A stretch of 64,000 nt of DNA from an uncultured Flavobacteriaceae bacterium (GCA_938029725.1 CALHGE010000012.1:94065-158064); one strand, 5' to 3'. Counted from the first letter of the stretch, positions 53,933-63,774 are shown. Made by a program: numbers and translations. Notes: generated by a model from the letters alone, not told the origin.

Positions 53933-54892
53933 ATGCCCTACGCACTTCTATCCTCCCCTTTACAAGGCTTTACCGATTTCATTTTTCGCAATGCACAGCA
54001 GAAATTCTTTGGAGGCATAGACACCTATTATGCGCCTTATATACGGTTTAATAGAAAAATGGTCATCAAAGGTTCTTACCAACGAGATTTAAACCCTGAG
54101 GTAAATACGAGCTTAGCCCTAATTCCTCAAGTAATGACAGCCGACGCGGATCAGTTTTTATTTGCGATAAAGTATATTGAATCTTTAGGATATAGCGAAC
54201 TTAATTGGAATTTAGGTTGCCCCTATCCAATGGTTACCAACAGTGGCATGGGCTCTGGCCTCATCTGCAACACTGAAAAAATAGATCATATTCTAGATCG
54301 TGCACATAGCGAAACAAATGTCACTATCTCAATGAAAATGCGTCTCGGCTATGAAAACAGCAACGAAATATTAGACGCTTTTCCAATACTAGAAAAGTAC
54401 CCACTTAAAAATGTGGCCATTCATGCGCGACTTGGCAAACAATTATACAAAGGAGGTGTGGATCTTGAAGCTTTCCAGAAATGTATTGATGTTGCAAAGC
54501 ACACCCTATATTATAATGGCGATATTACTACGGTAGCACAGTTTAAAAAAATGCGAGAAAGATTTCCTTCAATCGACCATTTTATGATAGGTAGAGGTCT
54601 TATCGCAGATCCATTTTTGCCCAGTATGATAAAGGCCGATACTACAGAATACCCAGCTCGGCGATGGGATATTTTTAGAGAATTTCACGATACTATTTAC
54701 GAGCAATATGATGCTATTCTTTCTGGGCCGACCCCAATAAAGATGAAAATGCTTGGCTTTTGGGAGTTTTTCTCTCAAGCTACGCACAATCCTCAAAAAG
54801 TCTACAAAGCAATTAAAAAAGCAGGAAATCCGTATAAATACAAGCAAGCGGTAGGTGATATTCTGGCTGCGCAAAAACAACAAGGCTTATGA
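53933..54892 (+). CDS. tRNA-dihydrouridine synthase (DusC-like)
   Basis: 319 residues. FMN TIM barrel that reduces a uridine of tRNA. Motifs: SPLQGFTDFIFRN, LNWNLGCPYPMV with catalytic Cys96, VTISMKMRLGYEN, NVAIHARLGKQLYKGGVD and GRGLIADPF for the phosphate. The C-terminal helical tRNA-binding part is present. The spacing and the sequence after the active site fit DusC-type proteins of Bacteroidota; exact position specificity is not certain. Confidence 0.9.
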   Translation: MPYALLSSPLQGFTDFIFRNAQQKFFGGIDTYYAPYIRFNRKMVIKGSYQRDLNPEVNTSLALIPQVMTADADQFLFAIKYIESLGYSELNWNLGCPYPMVTNSGMGSGLICNTEKIDHILDRAHSETNVTISMKMRLGYENSNEILDAFPILEKYPLKNVAIHARLGKQLYKGGVDLEAFQKCIDVAKHTLYYNGDITTVAQFKKMRERFPSIDHFMIGRGLIADPFLPSMIKADTTEYPARRWDIFREFHDTIYEQYDAILSGPTPIKMKMLGFWEFFSQATHNPQKVYKAIKKAGNPYKYKQAVGDILAAQKQQGL

Positions 54893-54989
54893 TTAGCTGC
54901 TTTTGACTTCTCTATTCAGAAAATTCTATGGCTTTCACAAAGCTTCAGTGTTCTTTTGCTCACTTGTGGCAACAAGCCCAGTAAAACCC

Positions 54990-56312
54990 TTAGCCTACTA
55001 TTTGCGTAACACAGAAAATAATAAACATCGCTGATACACCAAGTATCAAGGTACCCATGGTCTGTACCTGATTACCTTGTTTAACATCCATACCAGTTAG
55101 TTGTGTTAAGACCCAGAAGAAACTATCATTCGCATGAGAAACGACGGTAGAACCTGCGCCTATAGCCAAAACCGTCATGGTTTTTAGAAAAGCATCGTCT
55201 AAGCCTAAAGACGGCATCATAGGCGCTATAATCGAAGCTGTAGTAATCAATGCAACCGTAGATGAACCTTGAGCTGTCTTTAAGCAAGCGGCTAAAAGAA
55301 AGGGAAGGAAAAGTCCGATGGACATTTCAGAAAAATATTCTTTTATAAAATCAGCCATACCTGAATTTTGAAGCATAGCACCAAAAATACCTCCTGCCCC
55401 AGTTATTAGAATAATAGGAGCAGCTATTCGAACTGCATCACCAAACCATCCTGTAGTAGAAAAAACACGTTCATCTAGTGTATTCGGCAGTGCTAATGAC
55501 AGTAAAACACCAATCAAAAGGGCAATTACCGGACTTCCTAAAAACGCAATTATAGGGTATACATTTGAAGTCTTTAAATTCCATTCGGGGTAATCAAAAA
55601 GCGATTTCATTACAATAAGAACTATAGGAACCACTATGGTAATAAGAGACAAGAAAAGTTTAGGCTTTTCTGGCCTAGCCCCTGATGTTTCTAATACGAT
55701 GGCAACTTTAACTTTAGATGCTATTCGCGTAGCAAAGAAGTAACAAGGTATTAGGGCGAGTGAACTAATGAGTAAGCCCCATACAATAACACTTCCTAAT
55801 TCCGCCCCTAAAATTCCAGCTGCTGCAATGGGCCCTGGTGTTGGCGGCACCATTACATGAGTTGCCATTAGCCCTAAAGCGAGCGCCGCAGTTGTACCTG
55901 CATAAGAAACCTTGGCTTTGTCAGAAAGCGCTTTATTTAAGGAGTTCATAATAATAAAGGCACTATCCGCAAAAACAGGAATAGATAATAAGTAGCCCGT
56001 TAACATCATAGCCAAATGAATCGACTTTCCTCCTATTAGCTTAATCAGTCGTGTGGCAATCACCATGGCTCCCCCTGACTTTTCCAAAACCGTTCCGATG
56101 ACCACTCCAAAGAAAATAATCAGACCTATCTTACCCATGATACTTCCAAAACCATCATTTATGGCAGAAATAATTTGAGGTACATTCATACCTGTAATGA
56201 ACCCGTAAAGGATAGCGGCAAAAAGAAGTACGAAAAACGGATGGATTTTAAATCTTACAATTCCTACTAGTATAAGGGCAATCGAAATCAGTAATCCGAT
56301 AAGAAAAATCAT
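54990..56312 (-). CDS. GntP-family gluconate/organic acid:H+ symporter
   Basis: 440 residues, about 12 membrane segments. Typical GntP landmarks are GLIIFFGVVIGTVLEKSGGA, HVMVPPTPGPIAAAGILGAELG (in part) and GAGSTVVSHANDSFFWVLTQLTG (in part). It imports gluconate or a related sugar acid across the inner membrane. No kinase or dehydratase gene is beside it, so the substrate could also be glycerate, idonate or another hydroxy acid. It is monocistronic. Confidence 0.9.
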   Translation of the reverse strand: MIFLIGLLISIALILVGIVRFKIHPFFVLLFAAILYGFITGMNVPQIISAINDGFGSIMGKIGLIIFFGVVIGTVLEKSGGAMVIATRLIKLIGGKSIHLAMMLTGYLLSIPVFADSAFIIMNSLNKALSDKAKVSYAGTTAALALGLMATHVMVPPTPGPIAAAGILGAELGSVIVWGLLISSLALIPCYFFATRIASKVKVAIVLETSGARPEKPKLFLSLITIVVPIVLIVMKSLFDYPEWNLKTSNVYPIIAFLGSPVIALLIGVLLSLALPNTLDERVFSTTGWFGDAVRIAAPIILITGAGGIFGAMLQNSGMADFIKEYFSEMSIGLFLPFLLAACLKTAQGSSTVALITTASIIAPMMPSLGLDDAFLKTMTVLAIGAGSTVVSHANDSFFWVLTQLTGMDVKQGNQVQTMGTLILGVSAMFIIFCVTQIVG

Positions 56313-56440
56313 AGTGTTCAGTTTGATGCGTTGATCAGAACACTAAAAATAAGTATTAATTTGAGTTAGCCGTGTATTGTAGCAATTTTCGAATGCAAAA
56401 CCAAGTTCCTGAGTCTTAAACTTCATTTAGAATGACTTAA

Positions 56441-57742
56441 TTAAACGGGCTCAGCATACAGATCAAAATCAGCAGCTTCGGTAACTTTTAAATTGACAAA
56501 TTCACCTTGCTTTAGATAGTGTTTGGTGGCATCTACTAAGACTTCGTTGTCGACATCAGGAGAATCAAATTCGGTTCTACCGATAAAGTAATTTCCTTCT
56601 TTTCGGTCGATAATACATCTGAATGTTTGACCAATTTTTTGCTGATTCAATTCCCAAGAGATTTGAGATTGTAGCTCCATGATCTCGTTAGCACGTTCTT
56701 GCTTAACTTCTTCAGGAACGTTATCCTCTAAATTATAAGCATGTGTATTTTCTTCATGACTATAAGTAAAGCAACCCAAACGTTCAAAACGCATTTCCTC
56801 CACCCATTTTTTTAGTGTTTGGTAATCTTCTTCAGTCTCACCTGGATAGCCAACAATCAAAGTCGTGCGAATAGTCATTTCAGGTACAGCAGTTCGGAAA
56901 TCTTGCAGCAATTTTGTGGTCTTGGCCTGTGTAGTTCCGCGACGCATGCTTTTTAAGATGGAGTCGGCGATATGCTGTAACGGAATATCTAGGTAGTTAC
57001 AGATTTTAGCCTCGCGCTTCATAACATCAAGCACATCTAAAGGAAAGCCTGTTGGAAAAGCATAATGCAAACGTATCCATTCAATACCTTCCACCTTTAC
57101 CAAAGCCTCAAGCAGCTCTGCTAAATTTCGTTTCTTGTATAAATCAAGTCCATAATAGGTAAGATCTTGTGCAATTAAAATCAATTCTTTAACGCCTTTA
57201 GCAGCCAATTTTTCAGATTCGACAACCAAATCCTCTATCTTCTTACTGCGATGTTTTCCGCGCATGATAGGAATTGCACAAAACGAACAAGGGCGATCAC
57301 AGCCTTCTGCGATCTTTAAATACGCATAGTTCTTTGGCGTAGTGGTCAATCTTTCACCGATCAACTCATGCTTGTAATCTGCTCCTAATGCCTTTAGTAA
57401 GCCAGGAAGTTCACTAGTTCCGAAATACTCGTCAACATTCGGAATCTCCTTTTGTAAATCGGGCTTATAGCGCTCACTAAGGCATCCGGTTACGAAAACT
57501 TTATCTACAATACCAGCTTCCTTCTTTTGAACATACTCCAAAATTGTATTTACACTCTCTTCTTTTGCATTTGCTATAAATCCGCAGGTATTGATAACGA
57601 CAACATTACCTTCTTCTTCATGAACGACATCTTTATCATTGGCACGAAGCTGTCCCATCAGCACCTCTGAATCATATACATTCTTTGAGCAACCTAAGGT
57701 AACTACGTTAATCTTGTTCTTTTTAAGAGTTTTCGTGCGCAT
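56441..57742 (-). CDS. rimO: Ribosomal protein uS12 methylthiotransferase RimO
   Basis: 433 residues from the ATG at 57742. The frame is open to 57811, but that extension overlaps a perfect -7 promoter element and is not family-like. RimO adds a methylthio group to an Asp of ribosomal protein S12. The N-terminal domain binds one Fe-S cluster (VVTLGCSKNVYDSE with Cys18, INTCGFIANAK, VTGCLSERY). The radical SAM domain has CDRPCSFCAIP, and a TRAM domain ends the protein (GQFRCIIDRKEG-like region). In related genomes it lies next to ftsY; here four genes intervene. Confidence 0.95.
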   Translation of the reverse strand: MRTKTLKKNKINVVTLGCSKNVYDSEVLMGQLRANDKDVVHEEEGNVVVINTCGFIANAKEESVNTILEYVQKKEAGIVDKVFVTGCLSERYKPDLQKEIPNVDEYFGTSELPGLLKALGADYKHELIGERLTTTPKNYAYLKIAEGCDRPCSFCAIPIMRGKHRSKKIEDLVVESEKLAAKGVKELILIAQDLTYYGLDLYKKRNLAELLEALVKVEGIEWIRLHYAFPTGFPLDVLDVMKREAKICNYLDIPLQHIADSILKSMRRGTTQAKTTKLLQDFRTAVPEMTIRTTLIVGYPGETEEDYQTLKKWVEEMRFERLGCFTYSHEENTHAYNLEDNVPEEVKQERANEIMELQSQISWELNQQKIGQTFRCIIDRKEGNYFIGRTEFDSPDVDNEVLVDATKHYLKQGEFVNLKVTEAADFDLYAEPV

Positions 57743-57759
57743 ATCTTTTTTCTGGAGTG

Positions 57760-57767
57760 CAAAAATA
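57760..57767 (-). promoter_or_regulatory. -7 element of rimO
   Basis: Minus-strand TATTTTTG, a perfect TAnnTTTG, 17 nt upstream of the ATG at 57742. It supports that start and argues against the longer reading frame. Confidence 0.55.
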
Positions 57768-57865
57768 CAACAAGCTTGTGGAAGAACCCTTCTTCGACAA
57801 GATTTCTTCATTTTTCACGTTAAACCCTGGTAAACTATTGAAGTCCAATATCAAAGCAGCGCCAA

Positions 57866-58969
57866 ATGAAAAACCAATCACCTTTTATTTTAGTCTTAGT
57901 GGTTCTATTTCTTTTCGGATGTTCTACGGATGAAAGCAACACTAAAAACCTTGAAATTGAACCAATACCTGAAGGCATCTATTTTCCGCCAATAGAAAGT
58001 TCTGATTGGGAAAATATAAGTCCTGAACAGTTGGGTTGGAACACTGCGAAGATTGAAGAACTAAACGATTACTTAGCTTCAAAAAAGACCAAAGGTTTTA
58101 TGGTTCTAAAAGATGGACGGGTGGTTATGGAAGCCTATTTCAATGGTCATAACCAGAACGCCAACTCGAACTGGTTTTCAGCCGCAAAGAGCTTAACCGC
58201 AACTTTTGTGGGTATTGCTCAAGATGAAGGTATTTTAAATATCGACAATAAAACCGCTGACTATTTGGGCGCTAATTGGAGTCAATTAACGCCAGAAAAA
58301 CAAGATTTAATTACCGTTAAAGACCACCTACGCATGTCCACTGGGCTTACGGATCATGTGGGTGATTTTGCTCCTTGGATTTGTACTTTACCAAGCTGCA
58401 TGGATTTTACTGCGGACGCAGGAACAAGATGGGCCTATCATCAAGGGGCGTATATGTTACTGCAAGAAATGATCTCTAAAAATGCAGGAATGAGTTTTCA
58501 GGCCTATTGCAAAGCGAAAGTTGGTGATAGAATTGGAATGGTAGGCAATTGGACCTCTCAACTCGGTTTAAACATTTATAGTAGCGATACAAGGAGCATG
58601 GCCCGCTTTGGGCTATTGATGCAAAACAAAGGCATTTGGGATGGTAGAACTATCGTGAGCGAAGCCTATTTTAATGAAATGACACATACTTCGCAAAACA
58701 TGAATAAATCTTATGGCTATTTATGGTGGCTCAACGGCAAGGAGAACTTCTTAGGTACCACCTCACAAGATCTTATTCAGGGAGCATTGATTCCAAATGC
58801 ACCTCAAGACATGTTCGCTGCACTAGGCGCGCAAGACCAAAAAATTTATGTGGTACCAAGCAAAGGCTTAGTCGTTGTAAGGTCAGGTGAAAGCGCAGGA
58901 GAAAACCAATTGGGTATGTCTAGTTTTGACAATGAGCTTTGGAGCAAGATCAATGCTGTAATCAATTAA
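57866..58969 (+). CDS. Lipoprotein serine hydrolase (beta-lactamase-like)
   Basis: 367 residues. The lipobox VVLFLFGC (Cys19) predicts a lipoprotein. The beta-lactamase-related domain has Ser105-x-x-Lys108 (WFSAAKSLTATF) and a Tyr region RWAYHQGAYMLLQ, in which the usual Asn of YxN is replaced by Gln. LMQNKGIWDGRTIVSEAYF and SYGYLWWLNG are typical of this esterase/DD-peptidase group. It lies divergent from rimO and convergent with the alpha/beta hydrolase (15-bp gap). Substrate unknown. Confidence 0.88.
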   Translation: MKNQSPFILVLVVLFLFGCSTDESNTKNLEIEPIPEGIYFPPIESSDWENISPEQLGWNTAKIEELNDYLASKKTKGFMVLKDGRVVMEAYFNGHNQNANSNWFSAAKSLTATFVGIAQDEGILNIDNKTADYLGANWSQLTPEKQDLITVKDHLRMSTGLTDHVGDFAPWICTLPSCMDFTADAGTRWAYHQGAYMLLQEMISKNAGMSFQAYCKAKVGDRIGMVGNWTSQLGLNIYSSDTRSMARFGLLMQNKGIWDGRTIVSEAYFNEMTHTSQNMNKSYGYLWWLNGKENFLGTTSQDLIQGALIPNAPQDMFAALGAQDQKIYVVPSKGLVVVRSGESAGENQLGMSSFDNELWSKINAVIN

Positions 58970-58984
58970 AAAAAAACAGTTCAA

Positions 58985-59995
58985 CTATTCTAATTTTGAA
59001 TGAAGTAGCATTACTTCTTCTAAAAACTGAATGCTTTCTTTTTTTACAGATTCAAAATCCTTGGAAGTTAAATGAGAAGTCATCACATGATCGGCTACAT
59101 CAGGAAAAGCTACTTTTCGCTTTAGATCAGCAGCTATACCTAGCTGATCATACATTTCTAGCATGGCAGGAACAGATACGGTATTATCTTGTTCTTCCTC
59201 ATTCTTATAGTAGTAACCTAAGAAGGTAGGTTGGGTCACCTTAGCAAATACTTCTGGTAGCATAGTTTCATCTATAAATACTTGTAAATGTGCCAATGCC
59301 TCCAAACGGTACTTTGTAGTCCAATATTTTTTTTTAATAGCGTCTGCCTCAAATTCATGGTAGTCATTTCCAGTAATGGTCTTTGCCAGTTCTACGCCCC
59401 AAGGCCCAGACAACAATTTAGCTGTAGCATCAAACAACTCAATATTAGGCGAATACAAAAGCAAACCTGCGATTTCATCATATTGAGATGCCAAATATAG
59501 CGCCAATGTTCCTCCAGTAGAAGTCCCCATTAGAATCACTTTGTTTCCGAGCTGCTTTGCTACAGAAAATGCCTCTTTTGCAGAATTATAATATTCGGTA
59601 GCGGTTAAATTTAGCATCGCCTCATCTTCTTGAAGACCATGACCTGCTAAACGCGGCAGATAAACATTAGCACCATAACGCTTACCAAGTTCCTCGTGCA
59701 AAGGAGCACCTTCTTCTTGACTAGCCGACCAACCGTGCAGGTATACAAAAACATATTCGGTTTTTTCAGGAATGGAGTCGTACCATATTATTTGAGCTTC
59801 GTTATCAGGCTTAATGGTCTGAATTGCTGCTTCTTTCTTACTAATATCATTCTCGAGTTCAGCTAAACCCATAGTTATTTCGGTAAGCTTGCTTCCTAAT
59901 TTAGGCTTTTCAACCTTAGGCCCTAGAAAGTACGCTAGTGCAAGAATAACTGCTAATACTACAAGTGCTTTGATAACTATTTTTAAGAAGCGCAT
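58985..59995 (-). CDS. Membrane-anchored alpha/beta hydrolase
   Basis: 336 residues with an N-terminal membrane segment (about 7-25, LVVLAVILALAYFLG). The hydrolase domain shows VYLPRLAGHGLQEDEAML, the nucleophile elbow VILMGTSTGGTLALYLAS and a late His in FPDVADHVMTSHL. It resembles carboxylesterases/monoacylglycerol lipases. It is the last gene of an operon with the amidase (12-bp gap) and DUF2911 genes. Confidence 0.88.
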   Translation of the reverse strand: MRFLKIVIKALVVLAVILALAYFLGPKVEKPKLGSKLTEITMGLAELENDISKKEAAIQTIKPDNEAQIIWYDSIPEKTEYVFVYLHGWSASQEEGAPLHEELGKRYGANVYLPRLAGHGLQEDEAMLNLTATEYYNSAKEAFSVAKQLGNKVILMGTSTGGTLALYLASQYDEIAGLLLYSPNIELFDATAKLLSGPWGVELAKTITGNDYHEFEADAIKKKYWTTKYRLEALAHLQVFIDETMLPEVFAKVTQPTFLGYYYKNEEEQDNTVSVPAMLEMYDQLGIAADLKRKVAFPDVADHVMTSHLTSKDFESVKKESIQFLEEVMLLHSKLE

Positions 59996-60007
59996 TTTAT
60001 GGGGAAT

Positions 60008-61684
60008 TTAATTTTGATAATTTTTTGGAGTTCTTCTCAACTTAAATTTATTTTCAAAGGCAGCACCTAAGCGAAGTAAATCTGCTTCTTTAAAAGGTTT
60101 TCCGATAAAAGTTAGCCCTATCGGGTCACCACTTGGTTTATAACCCATCGGAACCGTTAAGGCTGGGTATTTCGCTACCGCCGCATAACTTGCATGATCG
60201 TTGTTTATTGATAAGACGGCATCCAACTTAAATGCATCCATAGCAAGGTCGAAAAAATTTCTACCTTTTCGTTCCAAATCAGATTTCATAGTTTCTAGGG
60301 CTTCAATTGAAGTAGTATCGTTTAAAATACCTTCCAACAGATTTTGACCATAAGGCATTCGAAGTAATGGATCTTCTAAATTAAAAGCCACCACATCAGC
60401 AACCGATTGCACCTTAACTTTTTCAGGTTTTGTATGCGCCATAATATAGGCAGGCAAATCGCTTCTCATATCCATATTCAACACATTCGAAAAACCTACT
60501 AAGTTCGTTTTCGGCGGTTCAAATTCAATGATTTCAGCCCCTAGCATCTTTAACTTCTTTATGGTTTTTTTGTAAATAGAATCGCTCTCCAATAGCGATT
60601 TTATTGCGCCTAAGCGCATGTTTTTAAAAGGCTCTGGATCAAGACCTGCAGAAATAATTGCAGGAAAGTGATCTTCAATAGATTTTACATCGCTTGCGTC
60701 GTGACCGGTCATTGCTGACAAGACAATGGCATTATCTATCACGTTTCTTGTCATCGGCCCTGGAGTATCGAAGGTACTTGATATCGGAACAATTCCTGTT
60801 CTACTTAATAATCCAATGGTAGGTTTTAACCCTACAATAGAATTGTGACTACTTGGAGACAAGATAGATCCTGAGGTTTCCGTACCTACAGCAGCTACCG
60901 CATAACTAGCGGCTATCGAAGTACCGCTACCAGAACTAGATCCGCCGGTATCAAAAATGCGGCGCCCATATGGATTTAAGGTTTGGCCACCGATAGCGCT
61001 ATAGCCCGTGGGGCAAGGCCGTGTCAAATAATAAGCCCATTCACTAAGATTGACCTTCCCTAAAATCAAAGCACCATTCGCCTTTAAACGCTCCACTATG
61101 AATGCATCATCTACTTCATTAGCTACAAAGGCAAGTGCACCAGCAGTGGTTTTCATTCCAGCCGTATTTATATTGTCTTTTAATAAAATTGGCATTCCGT
61201 AAATCGGATGTTTCCCTTTTAAGCTTCCATTCGCTAAGGCATTATCTGCCTTTTTTGCTTCTTCAATCACCTTTATATTGAGAGCGATTACCGTATTTAA
61301 AGTTGTTTCATTATCTAACTCATATTTGTAGATACGATAGAGATAGAACAAGACCAATTTTTCATAACTAAAATACCCTTTAGCTACATAGGATTGAATG
61401 GTATTTATATTTTGCTCTAAAATTAGGGGTTTAAGCGCTTGGTATTCCGCTTCAGAAAGTTTTGAAACCTCGTCATATAATGGTCTGAATACAGCATTCT
61501 TATCTAAGATCTTAGACTGAATTAACCGGTAACGCATTCTGATGTTCTCATGATCTTTATTCGCAGCTACCTCAATTGAATCAGAATAAGCTTTCCATAG
61601 GGTGATGACCTTTTTTTCGGTTGTGAGTTGCTCTATGCAGGAAGAAAAAGTAATACAACAGAGCAACAGAATTAGCTTATTCAT
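60008..61684 (-). CDS. Amidase-signature enzyme, lipoprotein
   Basis: 558 residues. The lipobox LLLCCITFSSC (about residue 16) predicts a lipoprotein. After about 110 residues of helical N-terminal extension comes the amidase signature domain with the Ser-cis-Ser-Lys triad: Lys in GMPILLKDNINTAG, cis-Ser and the nucleophile in GGSSSGSGTSIAAS and VGTETSGSILSPSS. The later motif GLKPTIGLLSRTGIVPIS is typical. It hydrolyses amides, possibly peptide amides or N-acyl compounds, in the periplasm. It is the middle gene of the DUF2911-amidase-hydrolase operon. Confidence 0.9.
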   Translation of the reverse strand: MNKLILLLCCITFSSCIEQLTTEKKVITLWKAYSDSIEVAANKDHENIRMRYRLIQSKILDKNAVFRPLYDEVSKLSEAEYQALKPLILEQNINTIQSYVAKGYFSYEKLVLFYLYRIYKYELDNETTLNTVIALNIKVIEEAKKADNALANGSLKGKHPIYGMPILLKDNINTAGMKTTAGALAFVANEVDDAFIVERLKANGALILGKVNLSEWAYYLTRPCPTGYSAIGGQTLNPYGRRIFDTGGSSSGSGTSIAASYAVAAVGTETSGSILSPSSHNSIVGLKPTIGLLSRTGIVPISSTFDTPGPMTRNVIDNAIVLSAMTGHDASDVKSIEDHFPAIISAGLDPEPFKNMRLGAIKSLLESDSIYKKTIKKLKMLGAEIIEFEPPKTNLVGFSNVLNMDMRSDLPAYIMAHTKPEKVKVQSVADVVAFNLEDPLLRMPYGQNLLEGILNDTTSIEALETMKSDLERKGRNFFDLAMDAFKLDAVLSINNDHASYAAVAKYPALTVPMGYKPSGDPIGLTFIGKPFKEADLLRLGAAFENKFKLRRTPKNYQN

Positions 61685-61694
61685 TGGTGCTTGT

Positions 61695-62576
61695 TCAATT
61701 TTTAGTTTTTAGTTTTCCTTTCCACAAATCAATATTCTTTTGATTCAGGCGCACAAATTCATCTTTGCTTTGCTCTTGTGCTAGTTCTAATGATTTTTCT
61801 GCAGATCTGATAGCAGAGGTATAATCTTTAAGAGCCGCTTCAGCTAAAGATTTCACTCTGTGAAAGTAGTAGGTATCACCCCCTAGCTCCAGTGCTTTAT
61901 TTAAATATGTTAAGGCTTCGTTATACTTGATACCTTGCTCCACATAATACCGTGCAGACTCGTAGTAAGTTTGAGCCGAAGGACCCGGTTTGAGCGCTTT
62001 AGAAATCTGCTGCTCCATCATTCCTTCTGTATCCACTGCAATCGGAATAACAACTTTTGTGTTTTCCCAATGCAGCACCATTTCCGCTCCATTATGAGTG
62101 ATGTTCTCGAAAGAAATTAAAAAATTCTCTTGAAAACTCGCTTTTGAATTGGGGGTTACTTGTATTCGAAATGCATCTTCCTCAGCATTATAATTTTTAC
62201 GCCCATCACCCCAATGCTCCGTATTCGTATGAAACGCTACTTCCCATTCGTCTTCCTCAGGAAAGGCATATAATGCATATGTGCCCTTCGCAAGGGTGTT
62301 TCCCAAAACCGAAATATCAGTATTAACGCTAATCTTTGTAGACTCATTTGCCCCAACGCGCCATATTCTACCAAAAGGCACCAAACCCTTTTTACCATCA
62401 GCAAGGTTTCCGAAGACTTTTCGTTTGCGCACTGCTGGTCTTGAGTAATCAACCTTAATCGTAGTAAAACCTAGCTCTTGAGTTACTGTCGCTGCAGGGC
62501 TCGCCTTAGGGTGTTTTAATTGTGCAAAAACTACGGTTCCTACAAAAAGGAATAAAAGTAGAATTGATTTTTTCAT
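61695..62576 (-). CDS. DUF2911 protein with TPR tail, secreted
   Basis: 293 residues with a signal peptide (ILLLFLFVGTVVFAQ). DUF2911 (about 20-175) shows LKHPKASPAATVTQELG, VDYSRPAVRKRKVFG, GRIWRVGANESTKIS and KGTYALYAFPEEDEWE. The C-terminus (about 205-285) is TPR-like (YNEALTYLNKALELGGDTYYF, AIRSAEKSLELAQEQ). DUF2911 proteins are common in Bacteroidota and uncharacterised. It starts the operon with the amidase, 56 bp downstream of ftsY, so read-through from ftsY is possible. Confidence 0.88.
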   Translation of the reverse strand: MKKSILLLFLFVGTVVFAQLKHPKASPAATVTQELGFTTIKVDYSRPAVRKRKVFGNLADGKKGLVPFGRIWRVGANESTKISVNTDISVLGNTLAKGTYALYAFPEEDEWEVAFHTNTEHWGDGRKNYNAEEDAFRIQVTPNSKASFQENFLISFENITHNGAEMVLHWENTKVVIPIAVDTEGMMEQQISKALKPGPSAQTYYESARYYVEQGIKYNEALTYLNKALELGGDTYYFHRVKSLAEAALKDYTSAIRSAEKSLELAQEQSKDEFVRLNQKNIDLWKGKLKTKN

Positions 62577-62632
62577 TTTATCTATTTAATAATCAAACCT
62601 CAAAGCTATTTCAATGTAATCATGGCTTGTAA

Positions 62633-63589
62633 CTATTCACTAAAAAAGGAATCTACAAACTCGTGTTTGTTAAAAACCTGAAGATCTTCAATACCTTCCC
62701 CTACCCCAATATATTTGACCGGAATTTGAAACTGATCAGATATGCCGATAACGACTCCACCCTTGGCTGTTCCGTCTAACTTTGTTACAGCTAAAGAAGT
62801 TACCTCTGTAGCTTTGGTAAACTGTTTTGCTTGTTCAAAAGCGTTTTGACCCGTAGAACCATCCAATACCAAAAGTACATCGTGTGGTGTATCGTCGACC
62901 ACCTTTTGCATTACCCGTTTGATTTTAGTAAGCTCATTCATCAGGTTCACCTTATTATGGAGTCTTCCTGCAGTATCAATAATTACAACATCAGCATTTT
63001 GCGTTACGGCAGATTCCAAAGTATCAAAAGCAACGGAAGCCGGATCACTACCCATTTTTTGTTTTATAATTGGAACATCAACCCGGTCTGCCCAGACCTG
63101 TAATTGATCAATAGCCGCAGCCCTAAATGTATCACCTGCACCCAAAACAACCTTTAAACCTTGTTGTTTGAATTGATAGGCTAATTTTCCAATAGTTGTA
63201 GTTTTACCTACTCCGTTCACTCCGACAACCATTATAACATAAGGTTTTTTATCTTTCGGAATACTGAATTCACCCCCGTCAACTACATGCGTTTCAGATA
63301 GTAATCCGGCGATTTCCTCACGCAGAATATTATTTAATTCATCAGTGCCAACATACTTGTCTTTAGCAACTCGTGCCTCAATACGGTTAATGATTTTTAG
63401 CGTTGTATCTACCCCTACATCTGAAGAAACCAATACTTCTTCCAAATTATCCAATACATCATCATCAACTTTTGACTTGCCCGCAACAGCCTTTGTCATC
63501 TTGGAGAAAAAACTTGTTTTTGTTTTCTCCAACCCCTTGTCTAAAGTTTCTTTTTTCTTAGAGGAAAATATATTTTTAAATAAACTCAT
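62633..63589 (-). CDS. ftsY: Signal recognition particle receptor FtsY
   Basis: 318 residues. It docks SRP-ribosome complexes at the membrane for co-translational insertion. An N-domain with basic/amphipathic start (residues 1-100) is followed by the SRP GTPase G-domain: G1 VVGVNGVGKTTTIGKLA (122-137), DTFRAAAIDQL, DTAGRLHNKVNLM, TKLDGTAKGGV. The acidic A-domain is missing, as is usual in Bacteroidota. A perfect -7 element lies 22 nt upstream of the ATG. Confidence 0.97.
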   Translation of the reverse strand: MSLFKNIFSSKKKETLDKGLEKTKTSFFSKMTKAVAGKSKVDDDVLDNLEEVLVSSDVGVDTTLKIINRIEARVAKDKYVGTDELNNILREEIAGLLSETHVVDGGEFSIPKDKKPYVIMVVGVNGVGKTTTIGKLAYQFKQQGLKVVLGAGDTFRAAAIDQLQVWADRVDVPIIKQKMGSDPASVAFDTLESAVTQNADVVIIDTAGRLHNKVNLMNELTKIKRVMQKVVDDTPHDVLLVLDGSTGQNAFEQAKQFTKATEVTSLAVTKLDGTAKGGVVIGISDQFQIPVKYIGVGEGIEDLQVFNKHEFVDSFFSE

Positions 63590-63610
63590 AGTGTTTTAAT
63601 CCGCTTTTTT

Positions 63611-63618
63611 CAAAGATA
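63611..63618 (-). promoter_or_regulatory. -7 element of ftsY
   Basis: Minus-strand TATCTTTG, a perfect TAnnTTTG, 22 nt upstream of the ftsY ATG. It lies between the upstream terminator and ftsY, indicating separate transcription. Confidence 0.55.
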
Positions 63619-63721
63619 GAGAACTTAGGGATATTTTTAGGGGTTGAACTTTGTTGAAAAACGCCTAATAGTTATGACCAAGAAGAATCTCGGCTTCGAG
63701 GGAATGACAAAAATAATGTAA

Positions 63722-63753
63722 ACAAAAAAGCCCCTTTCTTTCGAAAGAGGCTT
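63722..63753 (-). terminator. Terminator of the DUF4295 (ribosomal protein) operon
   Basis: On the minus strand AAGCCTCTTTC-GAAA-GAAAGGGGCTT forms an 11-bp stem (one G-T pair) with a GAAA tetraloop, followed by TTTTTG, 22 nt after the DUF4295 stop. Confidence 0.93.
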
Positions 63754-63774
63754 GCAATCATTTTTGGTAGTCTG

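Noticed and set aside
43827..54892. Complete integron
   Set aside because: No tyrosine-recombinase integrase gene is present in the window, and the spacers do not show clear canonical attC ends by eye; only a cassette-like array is proposed.
57743..57811. N-terminal extension of RimO rich in Cys and Arg
   Set aside because: A perfect -7 promoter element (57760-57767) lies in it, and RimO proteins start near the first cluster-binding Cys.
63661..63710. REP-like fragment (CTCGGCTTCGAG) between ftsY and DUF4295
   Set aside because: Only a 4-bp stem is visible, too weak to call as a separate element.
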